Part shown: positions 1 to 10,714 of the stretch, piece after piece
How the letters are laid out: each line of letters opens with the position of its first letter
How positions within the stretch are numbered: the first letter of the stretch is position 1
NCBI GenBank assembly: GCA_024195585.1
Contig: SWBL01000517.1
Coordinates: 1-24,999, forward strand
Direction: 5' to 3'
Length of the DNA: 24,999 bases
From: Aureobasidium sp. EXF-3400
Taxonomy: Eukaryota > Ascomycota > Dothideomycetes > Dothideales > Saccotheciaceae
The notes under the pieces: model-generated
What the model was told of the DNA's origin: nothing
The model's database searches: none
What the model saw: only the letters and a program-made list of their open reading frames with translations
Translations under genes and position numbers: made by a program

Positions 1-412
<412 letters not shown>

Positions 413-924
413 TTCGAATGATGTGGATTTGAAAAGTCGGAAAGACTGAGTTGTTGAGTTGGGTGAGTTGATGTGGGTGGTTGACACGTAAAATGCGAGG
501 AGTGTTGATGATGGATGAAGAAAGAAGAGGGGAGGGTGCTGTCGTCGGGGAGCAGCTTCACTTTATACAATGGGGCACGAGCTCAAATCAACGCGCCTGC
601 CACTTGGATCTGAGATGGAAAACGCCAAGCGAAAGTGAGCGAAAGAGGCATAGCGGCATAGCTTGGGAAACCGCGACGCAGCGAAATCACAAGCGGCAGG
701 CGCGATGCGCACAGACCATCGCAGTGAAGCTGGTTGATCCTGGGGGAAGCAACGTCAAAGCCGACTTTCTACAAATACCAGACAGCTCCCCGACCAAGCC
801 TGCTGTCCCTCTTCCTTCATCTCTCATCCACGCTTCTCAACTCACGTCCAACGTATTCATCGATCCGCTTTCTAGCACCACTTTTCAACCCAACTTTCCA
901 ACCCCCCCAACCAAATCAATCAAA
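413..924. promoter_or_regulatory. Shared divergent promoter of H2B and H2A
   Basis: This is the 512-bp gap between the two start codons. On the minus strand TATAAA (567..562) lies about 150 bp upstream of the H2B ATG. Two GCGAAAG heptamers at 629-635 and 639-645 sit in a 10-bp tandem (AGCGAAAGTG, AGCGAAAGAG), and a further GCGAAA begins at 681. GCGAAA is the core of the histone UAS in Saccharomyces, so an activator role is plausible but inferred. A pyrimidine-rich stretch (about 790-910) directly precedes the H2A ATG, as is common in filamentous fungal 5' leaders. Confidence 0.55.
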
Positions 925-1571
<647 letters not shown>

Positions 1572-3305
1572 GCAACTCGCTTCAACTTTTGATTCTTTGG
1601 GTTTTACGGCGCGCGGGGTGCTGCTTTCTTCAGCTACGATAATGGGGTTTTAACGGACTGGGCACAAGTGATTTTTTATTAACGGGAAGAGCATTTTCTT
1701 TTTTTCGACACATTCGCAAGGCAAACTTCTCACACTTTTCCCGAGTTGAGTCTTTGCAGAGAGAACAGGGCTGTACATTACCAACCGTGGCCACGGATGG
1801 GTAAATGAGACTGGAGGGGAATTAGCTGAATGACACGCTTTTGATACCATTACATCAACCAATTCAGCTTTGTTAAACTTTACGCACTTTGTCCCTTTTG
1901 CTTTTCCCATTTCTTCCTCTTTTTCTCATACCATTTCCACCATCACCTCCTCTTCATTACTCCATTCCCTCTTTCCATCTCCACCCTCCAGGACAGACTC
2001 ACTTCCAGGCGACGCGTCAAACCAGCTCTACTGGAAATGCGGAAACATCAACAGTGAGGATGCGCGACCTCGACAACGGCGACGACGAGCAAGCAGCAAA
2101 TCACCGCCAACGGCAGGAAACCATCACAAAAACGAAACACCAGCGAAACCGTAGCATAGAGGAAATCACCACGAGAACCAAAGACAGCAACGATTTAAAG
2201 GACCAAGGGGCAGCCAAAGCGTCCAGCCACTACGAAGTCAGCAGAAACCAGCGAGAGCGAAGATCATAAGAGAACCACTACGAGATCGAGCCAGGCGAAG
2301 GGAGTAACAGCAAGCAAGACACGACATACAGCAAAGATAGTAAACATCAACGACGCAAATATATCGAATATCAAGGACAGCAAAGACTTGAATGACCAAG
2401 GAGATGCAAAAGCGCTACAGAGCCTTAGGAAGCAAGCAAAACACAACCATACAAAACAACAAACACACCATTGCAGAAACATCAGAGAATAGAAAGAAAG
2501 TCATTTAAAGCAGACCTACCAACCAAATGACATGCAGTATATCAAACGCCACCAAAACAGTATGCAGAGTGGAGGGAAGTTAAACACTCAAAGCACTTAC
2601 GAATGGACTCGAATCAAATGAGGTAAAGACAAGACAAGACAACAGTAACCATCAGGACGTTTGGCAGAAAGTCTGCTCTTTGAGAGCGACACAGCATCTC
2701 CACTCAATAGTTCCCTATCTTTCCTCCCATATGCAAAGAACATATCACGCGAATAGCTATTAGAAATGGACAGTCCTTTCTGAACAGTAACAGAAACCAT
2801 GGAGAGTCGATAACGTCAGACTCGCGATGGATACTTCCCATTCATTCAGGGAATTGTGCATTTTGATGGCTTCAGCTCTGCCTGTGTGTTGTCCGACAGT
2901 GAGAGCGGAGTGGGAGTGATAGAATTTGGCAGATGGAGAGGTTATGTATAGTCAACAATCCAGAGATAGCAGAAGGCACAGTGAGGACGGAGAGAAAGAT
3001 AGAGCGGACTGAAAGAAGTGTAATGCATTTTCAAATCAACCAATTCAGATATCGTACGTAGCATCAATGCATCTCAGCCTCAGTCTCTTGAAAGAGTACC
3101 AAAGTGGGAAGAAATTCAGTGCTTGACTCTATACTTTTTTATCATCATATAGAAGATTGATTCGATGTGTGTATGTGTATGCTATGCAGCAAGTATCTTT
3201 CTGAGCGAGGATTGAGGAAGGCGGAATTGATGGAACAAGGAAAAGCGAATCGATGAACAGAAAACGTGAATTGGTATCGAATTGTTGGCTTTGTGGTATC
3301 TACAT
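1572..3305. other. 1.7-kb stretch between H2A and the complex I subunit; no recognisable gene
   Basis: The left part is the H2A 3' region. At about 1880-1990 there is a strongly pyrimidine-rich tract ending in CCACCCTCCAG, which looks like a fungal core promoter, leader or splice-acceptor region. It is followed by an A-rich, purine-biased stretch (about 2030-2510). That stretch contains an open frame from ATG 2060 to 2269 (encoding MRDLDNGDDEQAANHRQRQE...) which matches no family I know. Two imperfect 39-nt repeats (2183-2221 and 2376-2414) lie here. The remainder to 3305, including the 3' flank of the NDUFB9-like gene, shows nothing I can name. Confidence 0.5.
2183..2414 (+). repeat. Pair of imperfect 39-nt direct repeats that look coding
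   Basis: Positions 2183-2221 and 2376-2414 match at 31 of 39 bases. Read in the same register they encode DSNDLKDQGAAKA and DSKDLNDQGDAKA. Seven of the eight differences fall in the third codon position and one in a second position, a pattern expected of protein-coding duplicates. The copies are 193 nt apart, so they lie in different frames. No consensus donor between the first copy and the stop at 2267-2269 would join them. Confidence 0.45.
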
Positions 3306-3894
3306 TTAGCAGCCTGGCGGGGGAGCTGTTGTGAAAGGAACAGTCAGTGGGCGAAGAGGGCGAGGTTGGAGTGGAAGAGAAGAGACATACGCTCGAGGAT
3401 GTGGCAGGGAAGGTTGCGCTCGTACTTGCTGCCGCCGGGAGCGGTGGGAGGGCGGTAGGGGTCGGGGTGCTTCCACTGCTTGAGGAGTTCCTCGGTCTGG
3501 TCGAAGAGAATCTGGCGAGAGAGGGAGAGTTAGTGGACCGATTTCCAGAGGGGAGTTATAATGTAGCGGTAGCATTGGGGTGGTGTAGTCGAGGTAGGCG
3601 CGTGATGGTCCAGTGTAGCAAGGCGTGTGGTGGTCGAGAAAGGCGTGTGGTGATGGACGGATGGCACTCACTCTCTGTTGTCTGGGCTCACGGATGTTGG
3701 CGTTGGCTTCAAAGAGAGAGCGAATGTACAAGGCCTGGCCGCGCCAGAGGTAACGGTGGACGGACCAGTCAAGGGCCAGCTTGAGTGACCGGCGGTATAG
3801 ACGGCTGTGACGACGAGAATCAGCAATGGGCACGCGCACGCGAGACGTTAACGTCGGGTCGGATGGGCAATTACATGGCGGGTATGTTGGCCAT
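3306..3894 (-). CDS. NDUFB9: Mitochondrial complex I LYR subunit, NDUFB9/B22-like
   Basis: Small accessory subunit of NADH:ubiquinone oxidoreductase in the inner mitochondrial membrane; LYR proteins of this kind bind the mitochondrial acyl carrier protein (family knowledge). Exons on the minus strand are 3894..3875, 3804..3672, 3511..3391 and 3325..3306, with GT..AG introns of 70, 160 and 65 nt, giving 97 residues. The LYR motif is at residues 9-11 (RLYRRSLKLALDW). It is followed by LWRGQALYIRSLFEANANIR, the EPRQQR element, ILFDQTEELLKQWKHPDPYR and a C-terminal PPPPGC. The start at 3894 was chosen because its 20-nt exon ends at a donor in the right phase. The alternative is an unspliced start at 3839 (MRVPIADSRRHS then RLYRRS). 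The gene is divergent from KGD2 over 424 bp. The family call is firm, but the first exon is less certain. Confidence 0.85.
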
Positions 3895-4318
3895 TGTGTG
3901 AAAAGATCCAGATGGTCGTCCGGAGTGTGAGTGCTTCTTTACAGAGTTGCGACTTCCCAATTGGCGTCGATATGCGCGCCAGCCAGTTGCAGGCTGGGCA
4001 GCTGCGGTTGCTGACCTCTTGGCGCTCGATAGGGCTGCATCTGAGCAAGGCGGAGAAAGTCGGAAAGTCGGGTGCTTCCTTGACGTAGCAAAGGCCTGCG
4101 CTTGGTTGCGGCTGATCACGACGAAGCCTGACATTTCGCTGCTGCCATCTCCCGTCTGCTGCAAAGCATCAACTGCTGCTACCCCTGCAACTCCTACTTG
4201 CATCTATATACCGCAGATCGACCTGCACAACTACGCGCCGCGCATCATCATCTCGCCGCGCCCTCTGTCGTTCTACTCTCGCCTTTTTCTCGACTGCTTG
4301 TTTCCCACGTCCGCCATC
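3895..4318. promoter_or_regulatory. Divergent promoter of the NDUFB9-like gene and KGD2
   Basis: The palindrome CCAATTGG at 3957-3964 places a CCAAT box on both strands at once. CCAAT is the target of the HAP/CBF complex, which drives respiratory genes including KGD2 in yeast, so control of both flanking mitochondrial genes is a reasonable inference. TATATA at 4205-4210 lies about 110 bp upstream of the KGD2 ATG and is a candidate TATA box. A CT-rich stretch (about 4255-4315) precedes the KGD2 start. Confidence 0.5.
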
Positions 4319-6014
4319 ATGTCCAGCCGTCAATGCCTCCGCCTGGCTGCAGGTGCTTCTCTGCGCCCTGCTGTCCGCGCCGCTCCCAGATACGCTACTC
4401 GCTCTGCCGCCGCTCTGAGATGTCTCTCTACCTCGTCCGTCTCGCGCTCCTCTGCTCTCCTGTCACAACAACCGAGGTAAACATACAAATATATCGACAT
4501 TTCTGCTCTCCTCCTGATCACATCCTCAGGACACCCGCACATCTCCTCCGCTCTTCTCCCATCGCACAGGTCCAGACTCGCGGCTATGGTGCGTCAACTT
4601 GCCTGCAAACATCTCTGTTGCCATACTGACAGCTCTTCCACAGCTGAGAAGATCGTTCAGGTCCCTACCATGGCCGAATCTATCACAGAGGGTACCCTGA
4701 AGCAGTTCTCAAAACGTGAGTATTGCTTTTGAACTTCTACAACACTCTCATTTAATCAAATCACAGAGGTCGGCGACTACGTCGAGCAAGATGAGGAGAT
4801 TGCTACCATCGAGACTGACAAGGTACGCCATCACAAACATGCGCGATTTTCACCTCCACCAGACTAATTTCTTCCGACTTACAGATCGACGTTGCCGTCA
4901 ACGCTCCCGAGGCTGGTACCATCAAGGAGTTCTTGGTCAACGAGGAGGATACCGTCACTGTCGGTCAGGATCTGTTGAAGATGGAGCTTGGTGGTGCTCC
5001 CTCGGGCCCCAAGGAGGAGCAGGCCAAGGAGGAGCCCAAGGCACCCGCCTCAGACAAGCAGGAGACATCATCCCAGCCCGACGGTGGAAAGGAGAAGGAG
5101 GCCCCCAAGCAGGAGAAGACCCCCGAGCCCAAGAAGGAGGAGCCCAAGAAGGCCGACAAGCCTGCACCTGCCCCCAAGAAGGACGACAAGAAGACTGAGC
5201 CCAAGAAGGACTCCAAGCCCCAGGAGGAGTCTGCTTACGGCAGCCGTGAGGAGCGCCGCGTAAGACATCAACACAATCCTTGAGCATGGACGAGTCGGAA
5301 CTGACAAATTTGGTACAGGTCAAGATGAACCGCATGCGTCTGCGTATCGCCGAGCGCCTGAAGCAGTCGCAGAACACCGCCGCTTCGCTCACCACCTTCA
5401 ACGAGGTCGACATGTCGGCTCTAATGGATATGCGCAAGCAGTACAAGGAGGAGATCCTCAAGAAGACTGGCGTCAAGCTCGGCTTCATGTCTGCCTTCTC
5501 CCGCGCCTCCGTCCTCGCCATGAAGGACCTTCCTTCCGTCAACGCCGCCATCGAGGGCCCCAACGGTGGTGATACCGTCGTCTACCGCGACTACGTCGAC
5601 ATCTCGGTTGCCGTTGCCACCGAGAAGGGTCTCGTCACCCCCGTCGTCCGCAACGCCGAGTCCATGGACATGGTCGGCATCGAGAAGGCCATTGCCGAGC
5701 TCGGCAAGAAGGCTCGTGACAACAAGCTCACCATTGAGGATATGGCTGGTGGTACCTTCACCATCTCCAACGGTGGTGTCTTCGGTTCGCTCTACGGTAC
5801 CCCCATCATCAACCTGCCCCAGGCCGCCGTCTTGGGTCTTCACGCCATCAAGGAGCGTCCCGTAGCCGTCAACGGCAAGGTCGAGATCCGCCCCATGATG
5901 TACCTCGCTCTCACCTACGACCACCGTCTCCTCGACGGCAGGGAAGCCGTTACCTTCCTTGTCAAGGTCAAGGAGTACATCGAGGACCCCCGCAAGATGC
6001 TCTTCGGCATCTAG
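4319..6014 (+). CDS. KGD2: Dihydrolipoyllysine succinyltransferase, E2 of 2-oxoglutarate dehydrogenase
   Basis: E2 core of the mitochondrial 2-oxoglutarate dehydrogenase complex. It moves the succinyl group from lipoamide to CoA in the TCA cycle. Exons are 4319..4476, 4530..4588, 4644..4715, 4767..4822, 4885..5259 and 5319..6014, giving 471 residues, close to the usual fungal length. An Arg/Ser/Ala-rich presequence (about 1-72) ends near TRGY and is followed by the lipoyl domain (about 73-150; VPTMAES...IETDK, lipoyl-lysine K115). Then comes a charged Lys/Pro/Glu linker (about 153-227), with no E3-binding domain, as is typical of eukaryotic E2o. The acyltransferase domain (about 240-471) ends in DHRLLDGRE, with catalytic H442 and D446, and MLFGI. 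Five short introns crowd into the first 60% of the gene, and the catalytic domain is one exon. E2 of pyruvate or branched-chain dehydrogenase is excluded by the domain layout and motifs. Confidence 0.97.
5010..5232 (+). repeat. Low-complexity Lys/Pro/Glu linker of KGD2
   Basis: The codons for the interdomain linker repeat variants of CCCAAGAAGGA, giving [15 protein letters not shown] and PKKDS units. Such a flexible charged linker lets the lipoyl domain swing between E1 and E2 active sites. The run also produces long spurious antisense reading frames, which are not genes. Confidence 0.7.
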
Positions 6015-8505
6015 ATTCGTTTTTTGACTTGACCTTCCTCTTTAATTACATCATAGTCATTGCGCCATCATGAAAAGAACATTCTGATCCCCTTTCTGAG
6101 GACATCGAGTGCTTCTAAGAACTTACCAAAGAGGAAATCTCTTTTGGATGTATATCTAAACTTTTTCTTTGTCGTTCATGATCAGGGTTTCTTTCTCGTT
6201 TCATTTGAATGTTTTTACAGCACAGCTGTGATGTGCTTATGAGTCTTTGCTTTCTCTTGGATGTCACAGGTGTCACACACAAGACACTAGTTGCGACATA
6301 TGATCCTTCTCTTTGCGGTGGTGCTTTTCCAACCCGTGCTTCTTTTTGACTTTACACCTACCACAAACTTACAGTTGGTATGAAACACCCAGTCCATGTC
6401 AATTGCAAACAGGCTCGAGATGAGATGGATACTGGCCAGAGCGATAGTTCGTTGTTTCGATGCACATTTGTGTGCGTTACAGCAGCTGGCTCTTGGTGAG
6501 TCTGATAAGTTTTGTTGTTTGACTCGACTTAAAGCTGTCTGTCGAGTGGGAAGATAGCTTCCTCCACGCTTCCCGAGTGGAGCCGAGAATCGAGAGCAGG
6601 GTCGTACCCCATACCAGGCTTGTAGAGACTATCGACGACATTGCGACTCACTGCGAATATTTTTTCTTGTTCAGATAGGGTGAGATGATGCTTTGATATA
6701 ATCTGCAGCTTGTCTGGAGATCTCAGGTTATTGCGGTGTGTGTTGCACGAGATATCCTCGTTTTACGCTTTTCAGACTTGCTGTTTTGTAAAATGGTCGT
6801 AGATCAATGCAGATGAGAGTGAGGTAACAAAGGAACCTCCCAAAATCTGGTTTCTGCCAAATTGATGGGGGAATCTTGCTGAAAGTGGCACAGGTGCAGA
6901 GAGATCCATCAACATAGCCATTGTAGAGAACGAACATACGTCTACTGACTATATTGCTGTCATAAGGTGTCTCGACGACTTCACATGAGCGTTCCGAACG
7001 ACTTGAGAAGCCGAGGAGCTAGCCCCGGCATTCCACACGCGTCTCCATCAAAAGCCATCAGAATACGAGAGGCCACCGTGCTTTTGCACCAGCGCCAAAC
7101 CTTTTGACCCAAAGTCGAGTCATGGAACCACAAAGAGCCAGCTGCCAGAGACGTTCGGAGTTTCGTTCGCACATTCAAGGGTACACCGTGGGTAGCAAAC
7201 AATCTTGGTCCACTGGTTCTTATTCGCTGCACCGCCCACTACGCGGTTGACGAGAAGATGCCGTCGATAGCCGTGGTCGAATCATGACACGAACGGTCCA
7301 AATAGGATTGCGCTCGCTGCACGCGTCCAACGAGTTTTCCTTTGCCTATTGGTTTCCGCGTGGGCTCACTTCGGTATCATGAAGGGTCGGCCCAGTGCGG
7401 ACAACCGCTTTGGTTCGTATCTGCTACAGTTTGGTGAAAAGCGCGGATGCGAGACCAGACACGGCGACTTGTTCGAGAGCTCATCTCAAGGTGCACAGAA
7501 TAGGCAATAGCAATGCTTCGACCACTGGAAAAGCCTTCTATGCGCTACTTACGACCGTAACAGCTTGAGCGACAGGCATTGATGTCAAGCATCCACTGTC
7601 GACTCAACATACCTTGGCATCTTTGCTCACAATCTTGCTTTCGGGACTTGATGAGCCGGTGAAGCATGAAACCCCATCATGGTACACTAACATACCAATT
7701 GTCACAGATCATCACGAAGAGGCATTGTACTCCACCTACTCCTCCGTTTGATCAATGCTTTGACTCAGGCTCATCAACTTCTCGGTATCGGTCCCTTCTG
7801 CCGGACTCTTGTCTATCACTATTTCTGTTTGCACCACGTGGTATACGAATCCGCAAAGAGGCTCTGCAATACCATGTCTGCTTGTCTTCAGGGCACCGAG
7901 TCATATGTGACACGAGCAACAAGGACTTGACGCCTTCCCAATGGCCAATTCAGTTCGAATTATCACCGAGAATACCCATCAGTCAGTAAATAGGTTACAA
8001 TTGCCGTCGTCAGGTCGCGCACAGGCTTCCTCTTCTCCATGCGCTCGGGCCTTTATTTGCATATCAAGGCTGAAGATGTGTCGAGCGATCTTCGCTCACG
8101 GATCACACCCGTCTGCGCCAATTTGCTGGGTCCTTTCCAATCCCCAGTGATACTCCAACGCTAAGTCGCATGGCTCAAAACTAAAACTGTCTCTGACTTG
8201 AAGAAACAATGCCATACCTGGCTGCATCTGGCAATGACAAGACAGGATTGGATTTTGCTCATGACTCTTGGACCGCCGATTGTGATTATGCTCCCGTCCA
8301 AGTTCCAGAGGTCCTTGCCCTGTGTGGCGTCTTATGTGTTCCTTATTAGAGCATGGTCCCCTTGACCTCCTCGTCTTGCCGGACATCGACCCGCTGCTTG
8401 TTGGCACTCTTCTTGTAACGACATCTCCACAGTCAATCAGTCAATAAGAGCCTCACTTGGTCTGGACAGCCCTCAGACCTGGTGTTGATTTGACCAACTC
8501 CAAAC
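6015..8505. other. 2.5-kb stretch between KGD2 and the PTH11-like gene; no recognisable gene
   Basis: The first 200-300 bases are AT-rich and should hold the KGD2 3' UTR and polyadenylation site. The rest has only short open frames on both strands (none above about 110 codons), with no recognisable domain, consistent splice pattern or codon bias. I see no tRNA, transposon end or long repeat. AGCCGAG appears at 6581-6587 and 7009-7015, a heptamer that recurs near the right end of the window. The last few hundred bases must include the promoter of the CFEM gene. A small lineage-specific gene here cannot be excluded. Confidence 0.4.
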
Positions 8506-10330
8506 ATGAAGTCCTTCGTGGCTCTATTACTAGTAGCATTTGCTTGCGCATCTCAAGCACTTCAACCACAACAACTAGAGAATGCGACTGCTGCAGATAT
8601 CCTACAACTTGCAGCAGCAGAGTTACCTGTTTGTGCGGTATGTTGAGACAACTTGAGGCAGAGATTCTTGAAGCTTATTTTCTATAGCTTACATGCACAA
8701 TAACGACCATCAACGGGCCAGATTCACCATGCACTCTTACAGATCTCGCCTGTATCAAGTCCAACAAGCCACTTCAAGATGAATTGAGTGTGTGTGTAAG
8801 GGCCAGCTGCACCATCAAACAATCACTCAGTACGCTATCTGGAAATGCTGGTGATGAAATGTGTTGCTGATTGTTGTAGCTGCAAAGAGATTTCTCCAAA
8901 CATTACTAGGTGCTCCAGTCCGTAATAAGGAGGCACTTGGAACGTATACTACATTAGTCGTCGGAGGCTTTGCTATTCTGGCCTATCTCATGCGAGTGGC
9001 TGCTCGACTACCAGGATCTAGCTCAAAATGGGGTCTTGATGACTGGGCTCTGACTGTAGCTATGCTCTTCATCATCCCACTGACGATTTGTGCATATGTT
9101 TGTAAGTGTTGCAGTTGTTATCGTCTGGAACTCTTCTAACATTCGTAGTGAATCAGATTGGTATGGGCAAGGACATGTGGTTCGTGTCTTTCGACCATAT
9201 CACAGAGATCCTGGAGGTGCGTTTTTCGGATCACTGAGTCTACATGAACCTGACTAATATGTTTCATGAGTAGATCTTTTACTTTACCGAACTGCTCTAC
9301 CTGGCAGCTATCGGTCTGACCAAGATATCAATGTTGCTCTTCTACCTTCGGATTTTCCCTGACTGGAAACTCCGTCGCGCCATCTATGCCATGATCGGCA
9401 TTTGTGGCTTGTACAGTGTCGTTTTTGTAACTGTCACTGCTCTGCAGTGTATCCCTGTTTCAATGGCCTGGAAGAAATGGGACGGCGAGCACCACGGAAA
9501 ATGCCTGGACTTGAACGCCGATGGTTGGGCATCTGCATCGCTGAACATCATTCTGGATTTGATCGTTATCGCCCTACCCATGAAGCAGTTGACGTCTCTG
9601 AATATGAGTTGGCAGCGCAAGTTGGGAGTTATCGTCATGTTCCTCGGTGGTGGCTTGTAAGTCTCCCCTTTCGTCTTTCTCAAACCACCCTTGAATGTCC
9701 ACATGCTAATCATCTTGCAGCGTCACCATTGTCAGCATCCTCCGCCTCAAATACCTCATCCAATTCGCCCACACCGACAACGTAACCTGGGATTATCTAC
9801 CTGTCGGCTACTGGTCTGCCGTCGAAACCCACGTGGGCGTTATGGTCGCCTGCGCACCCGCAATCCGCTCCCTCCAATTCCAAATCCGCGAAAAACTCTG
9901 GCCCAAACCCACAACCCAATCCTCCTACTACTCCTCCGACACCAAAAACAGCAGCAAGGCCCGCTCCAAAGTCGACTCTGCAAACCGCAGTTGGGGCGGT
10001 GGCGTTGTGTCCAAAACCGATGGCCCACGTTCCAGACTCAGTTCTCTGGGCAGCCCCCACCGTAAAGACGATTTTGTGCAAATAGACGAGTATGAGATGA
10101 ATGTTGGTGATGAGTTTGGCAGAGGCAGAAGAAGGGATGAAGAAGATAGATTGGGGGTTGAGGATGTGGAGTCTGAGAGGAGTGTTACGAGGAGTTATAC
10201 GCCTAATGATGATGCGGCGCCTTTGGCTGCTACGGCGGCGCCGATTGGGAGGGGTTATGTGAATGGAATCTTGGTGCAGACGGATTGGAGTGTTGGTAGG
10301 GAGTCTAGGGAGCGAGGACGTGCTACCTAA
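8506..10330 (+). CDS. CFEM-domain, PTH11-like seven-transmembrane protein
   Basis: Putative plasma-membrane receptor-like protein of the fungal rhodopsin-like DUF3328/PTH11 type; the ligand is unknown. Exons are 8506..8637, 8688..8829, 8880..9101, 9149..9216, 9274..9656 and 9721..10330, giving 518 residues. A signal peptide (1-19, MKSFVALLLVAFACASQAL) is followed by a CFEM domain (about 38-92) with cysteines 43, 47, 59, 66, 80 and 85. Seven hydrophobic segments follow at roughly 111-132, 146-167, 190-213, 220-245, 275-297, 307-330 and 344-370. The WGLDDW motif before helix 2 and YFTELLYLAAIGLTKISMLLFYLRIF in helix 3 are typical. The cytosolic tail (about 375-518) is charged and Ser/Arg-rich. 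The usual C-x-C after the third cysteine reads CIK, so one CFEM cysteine is missing. The family assignment is firm and the function unproven. Confidence 0.9.
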
Positions 10331-10551
10331 ACGAGTACCCATAGACGTCTTTTCCTTTTTGTTTTATAGATACACTTTATGTAGATATGGGTCTTGACGG
10401 TTGAAGCGGGAGAAACCAGACACTCGCTAGATCTCATACAATTTTTTTTTGATCAGATACTCGACTATTTGCCTTTGCATCGCTACTTGCTTATAATCGT
10501 GTCCACCAGACGAGCATAATCGTTCCTTCTCAATCATTGAAAATGGGTGAA

Positions 10552-10555
10552 TATA
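10552..10555 (+). promoter_or_regulatory. TATA element upstream of the 5S rRNA gene
   Basis: TATA begins 28 bases before the first base of the 5S gene. Filamentous ascomycete 5S genes often carry a TATA-like box near -29 that is needed for Pol III transcription (known from Neurospora). Its role here is inferred from position. Confidence 0.5.
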
Positions 10556-10579
10556 GTTCAAGAAAACGGCGATTCAAGC

Positions 10580-10698
10580 ACATACGGCCACAGTCAGCTG
10601 AAAACTGGGCATCCCGTCCGCTCTGCCATACATAAGCAGTTGAACGGCAAATTAGTACTACGGTGGGTGACCACGTGGGAATCCCTGCTGCTGTATGT
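10580..10698 (+). rRNA. 5S ribosomal RNA, dispersed gene copy
   Basis: This is a 119-base sequence of 5S type. It starts ACATACGGCC and ends GCTGTATGT, and the ends pair as a nine-base helix I. Conserved blocks include CCCGTCCGCTC (loop C region), TTAGTAC in the internal promoter, and GGTGGGTGACCAC with GGGAATCCC in the C-box and loop D/E region. Helix II (CAGCTG with CAGTTG) and helix III (GGCA with TGCC) pair. An oligo-T run follows at once (10698-10702, then 8 T from 10707), fitting Pol III termination. In filamentous ascomycetes 5S genes are scattered singly outside the rDNA, as here between the PTH11-like gene and BPL1. Intact pairing argues against a pseudogene. Confidence 0.92.
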
Positions 10699-10714
10699 TT
10701 TTATGATTTTTTTT
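10698..10714 (+). terminator. Oligo-T RNA polymerase III terminator of the 5S gene
   Basis: Five T residues at 10698-10702 directly follow the 5S sequence, and a second run of eight T starts at 10707. Four or more T on the sense strand terminates Pol III. The double run would act as a back-up. Confidence 0.75.

Noticed and set aside
2264..2482. Minus-strand open frame of 72 codons, very rich in Cys, Phe, Leu and Val
   Set aside because: It is the antisense of an A-rich, purine-biased stretch, which forces hydrophobic codons. There is no membrane-protein family resemblance and no promoter context.
4955..5563. Long antisense frames over KGD2 (also 5421-5924 on the minus strand)
   Set aside because: Shadows of the Lys/Pro/Glu linker and the GC-biased third positions of KGD2. 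The sense strand is clearly coding.
7666..8150. Overlapping plus-strand frames in three phases between KGD2 and the CFEM gene
   Set aside because: None shows a family signature or consensus splice sites that link them. Short frames of this length are expected by chance in 2.5 kb at this GC content.
8096..8407. Minus-strand frame with CSNKEHIRRHTGQ, reminiscent of a C2H2 zinc finger
   Set aside because: Only one partial pseudo-finger; the Cys-x2-4-Cys and second His spacing are wrong, and no flanking exon continues it.
9797..10342. 181-codon minus-strand frame opposite the last exon of the CFEM receptor
   Set aside because: Pro/Arg/Gly/Ile-rich with no domain; the plus strand continues the PTH11 family sequence in frame.
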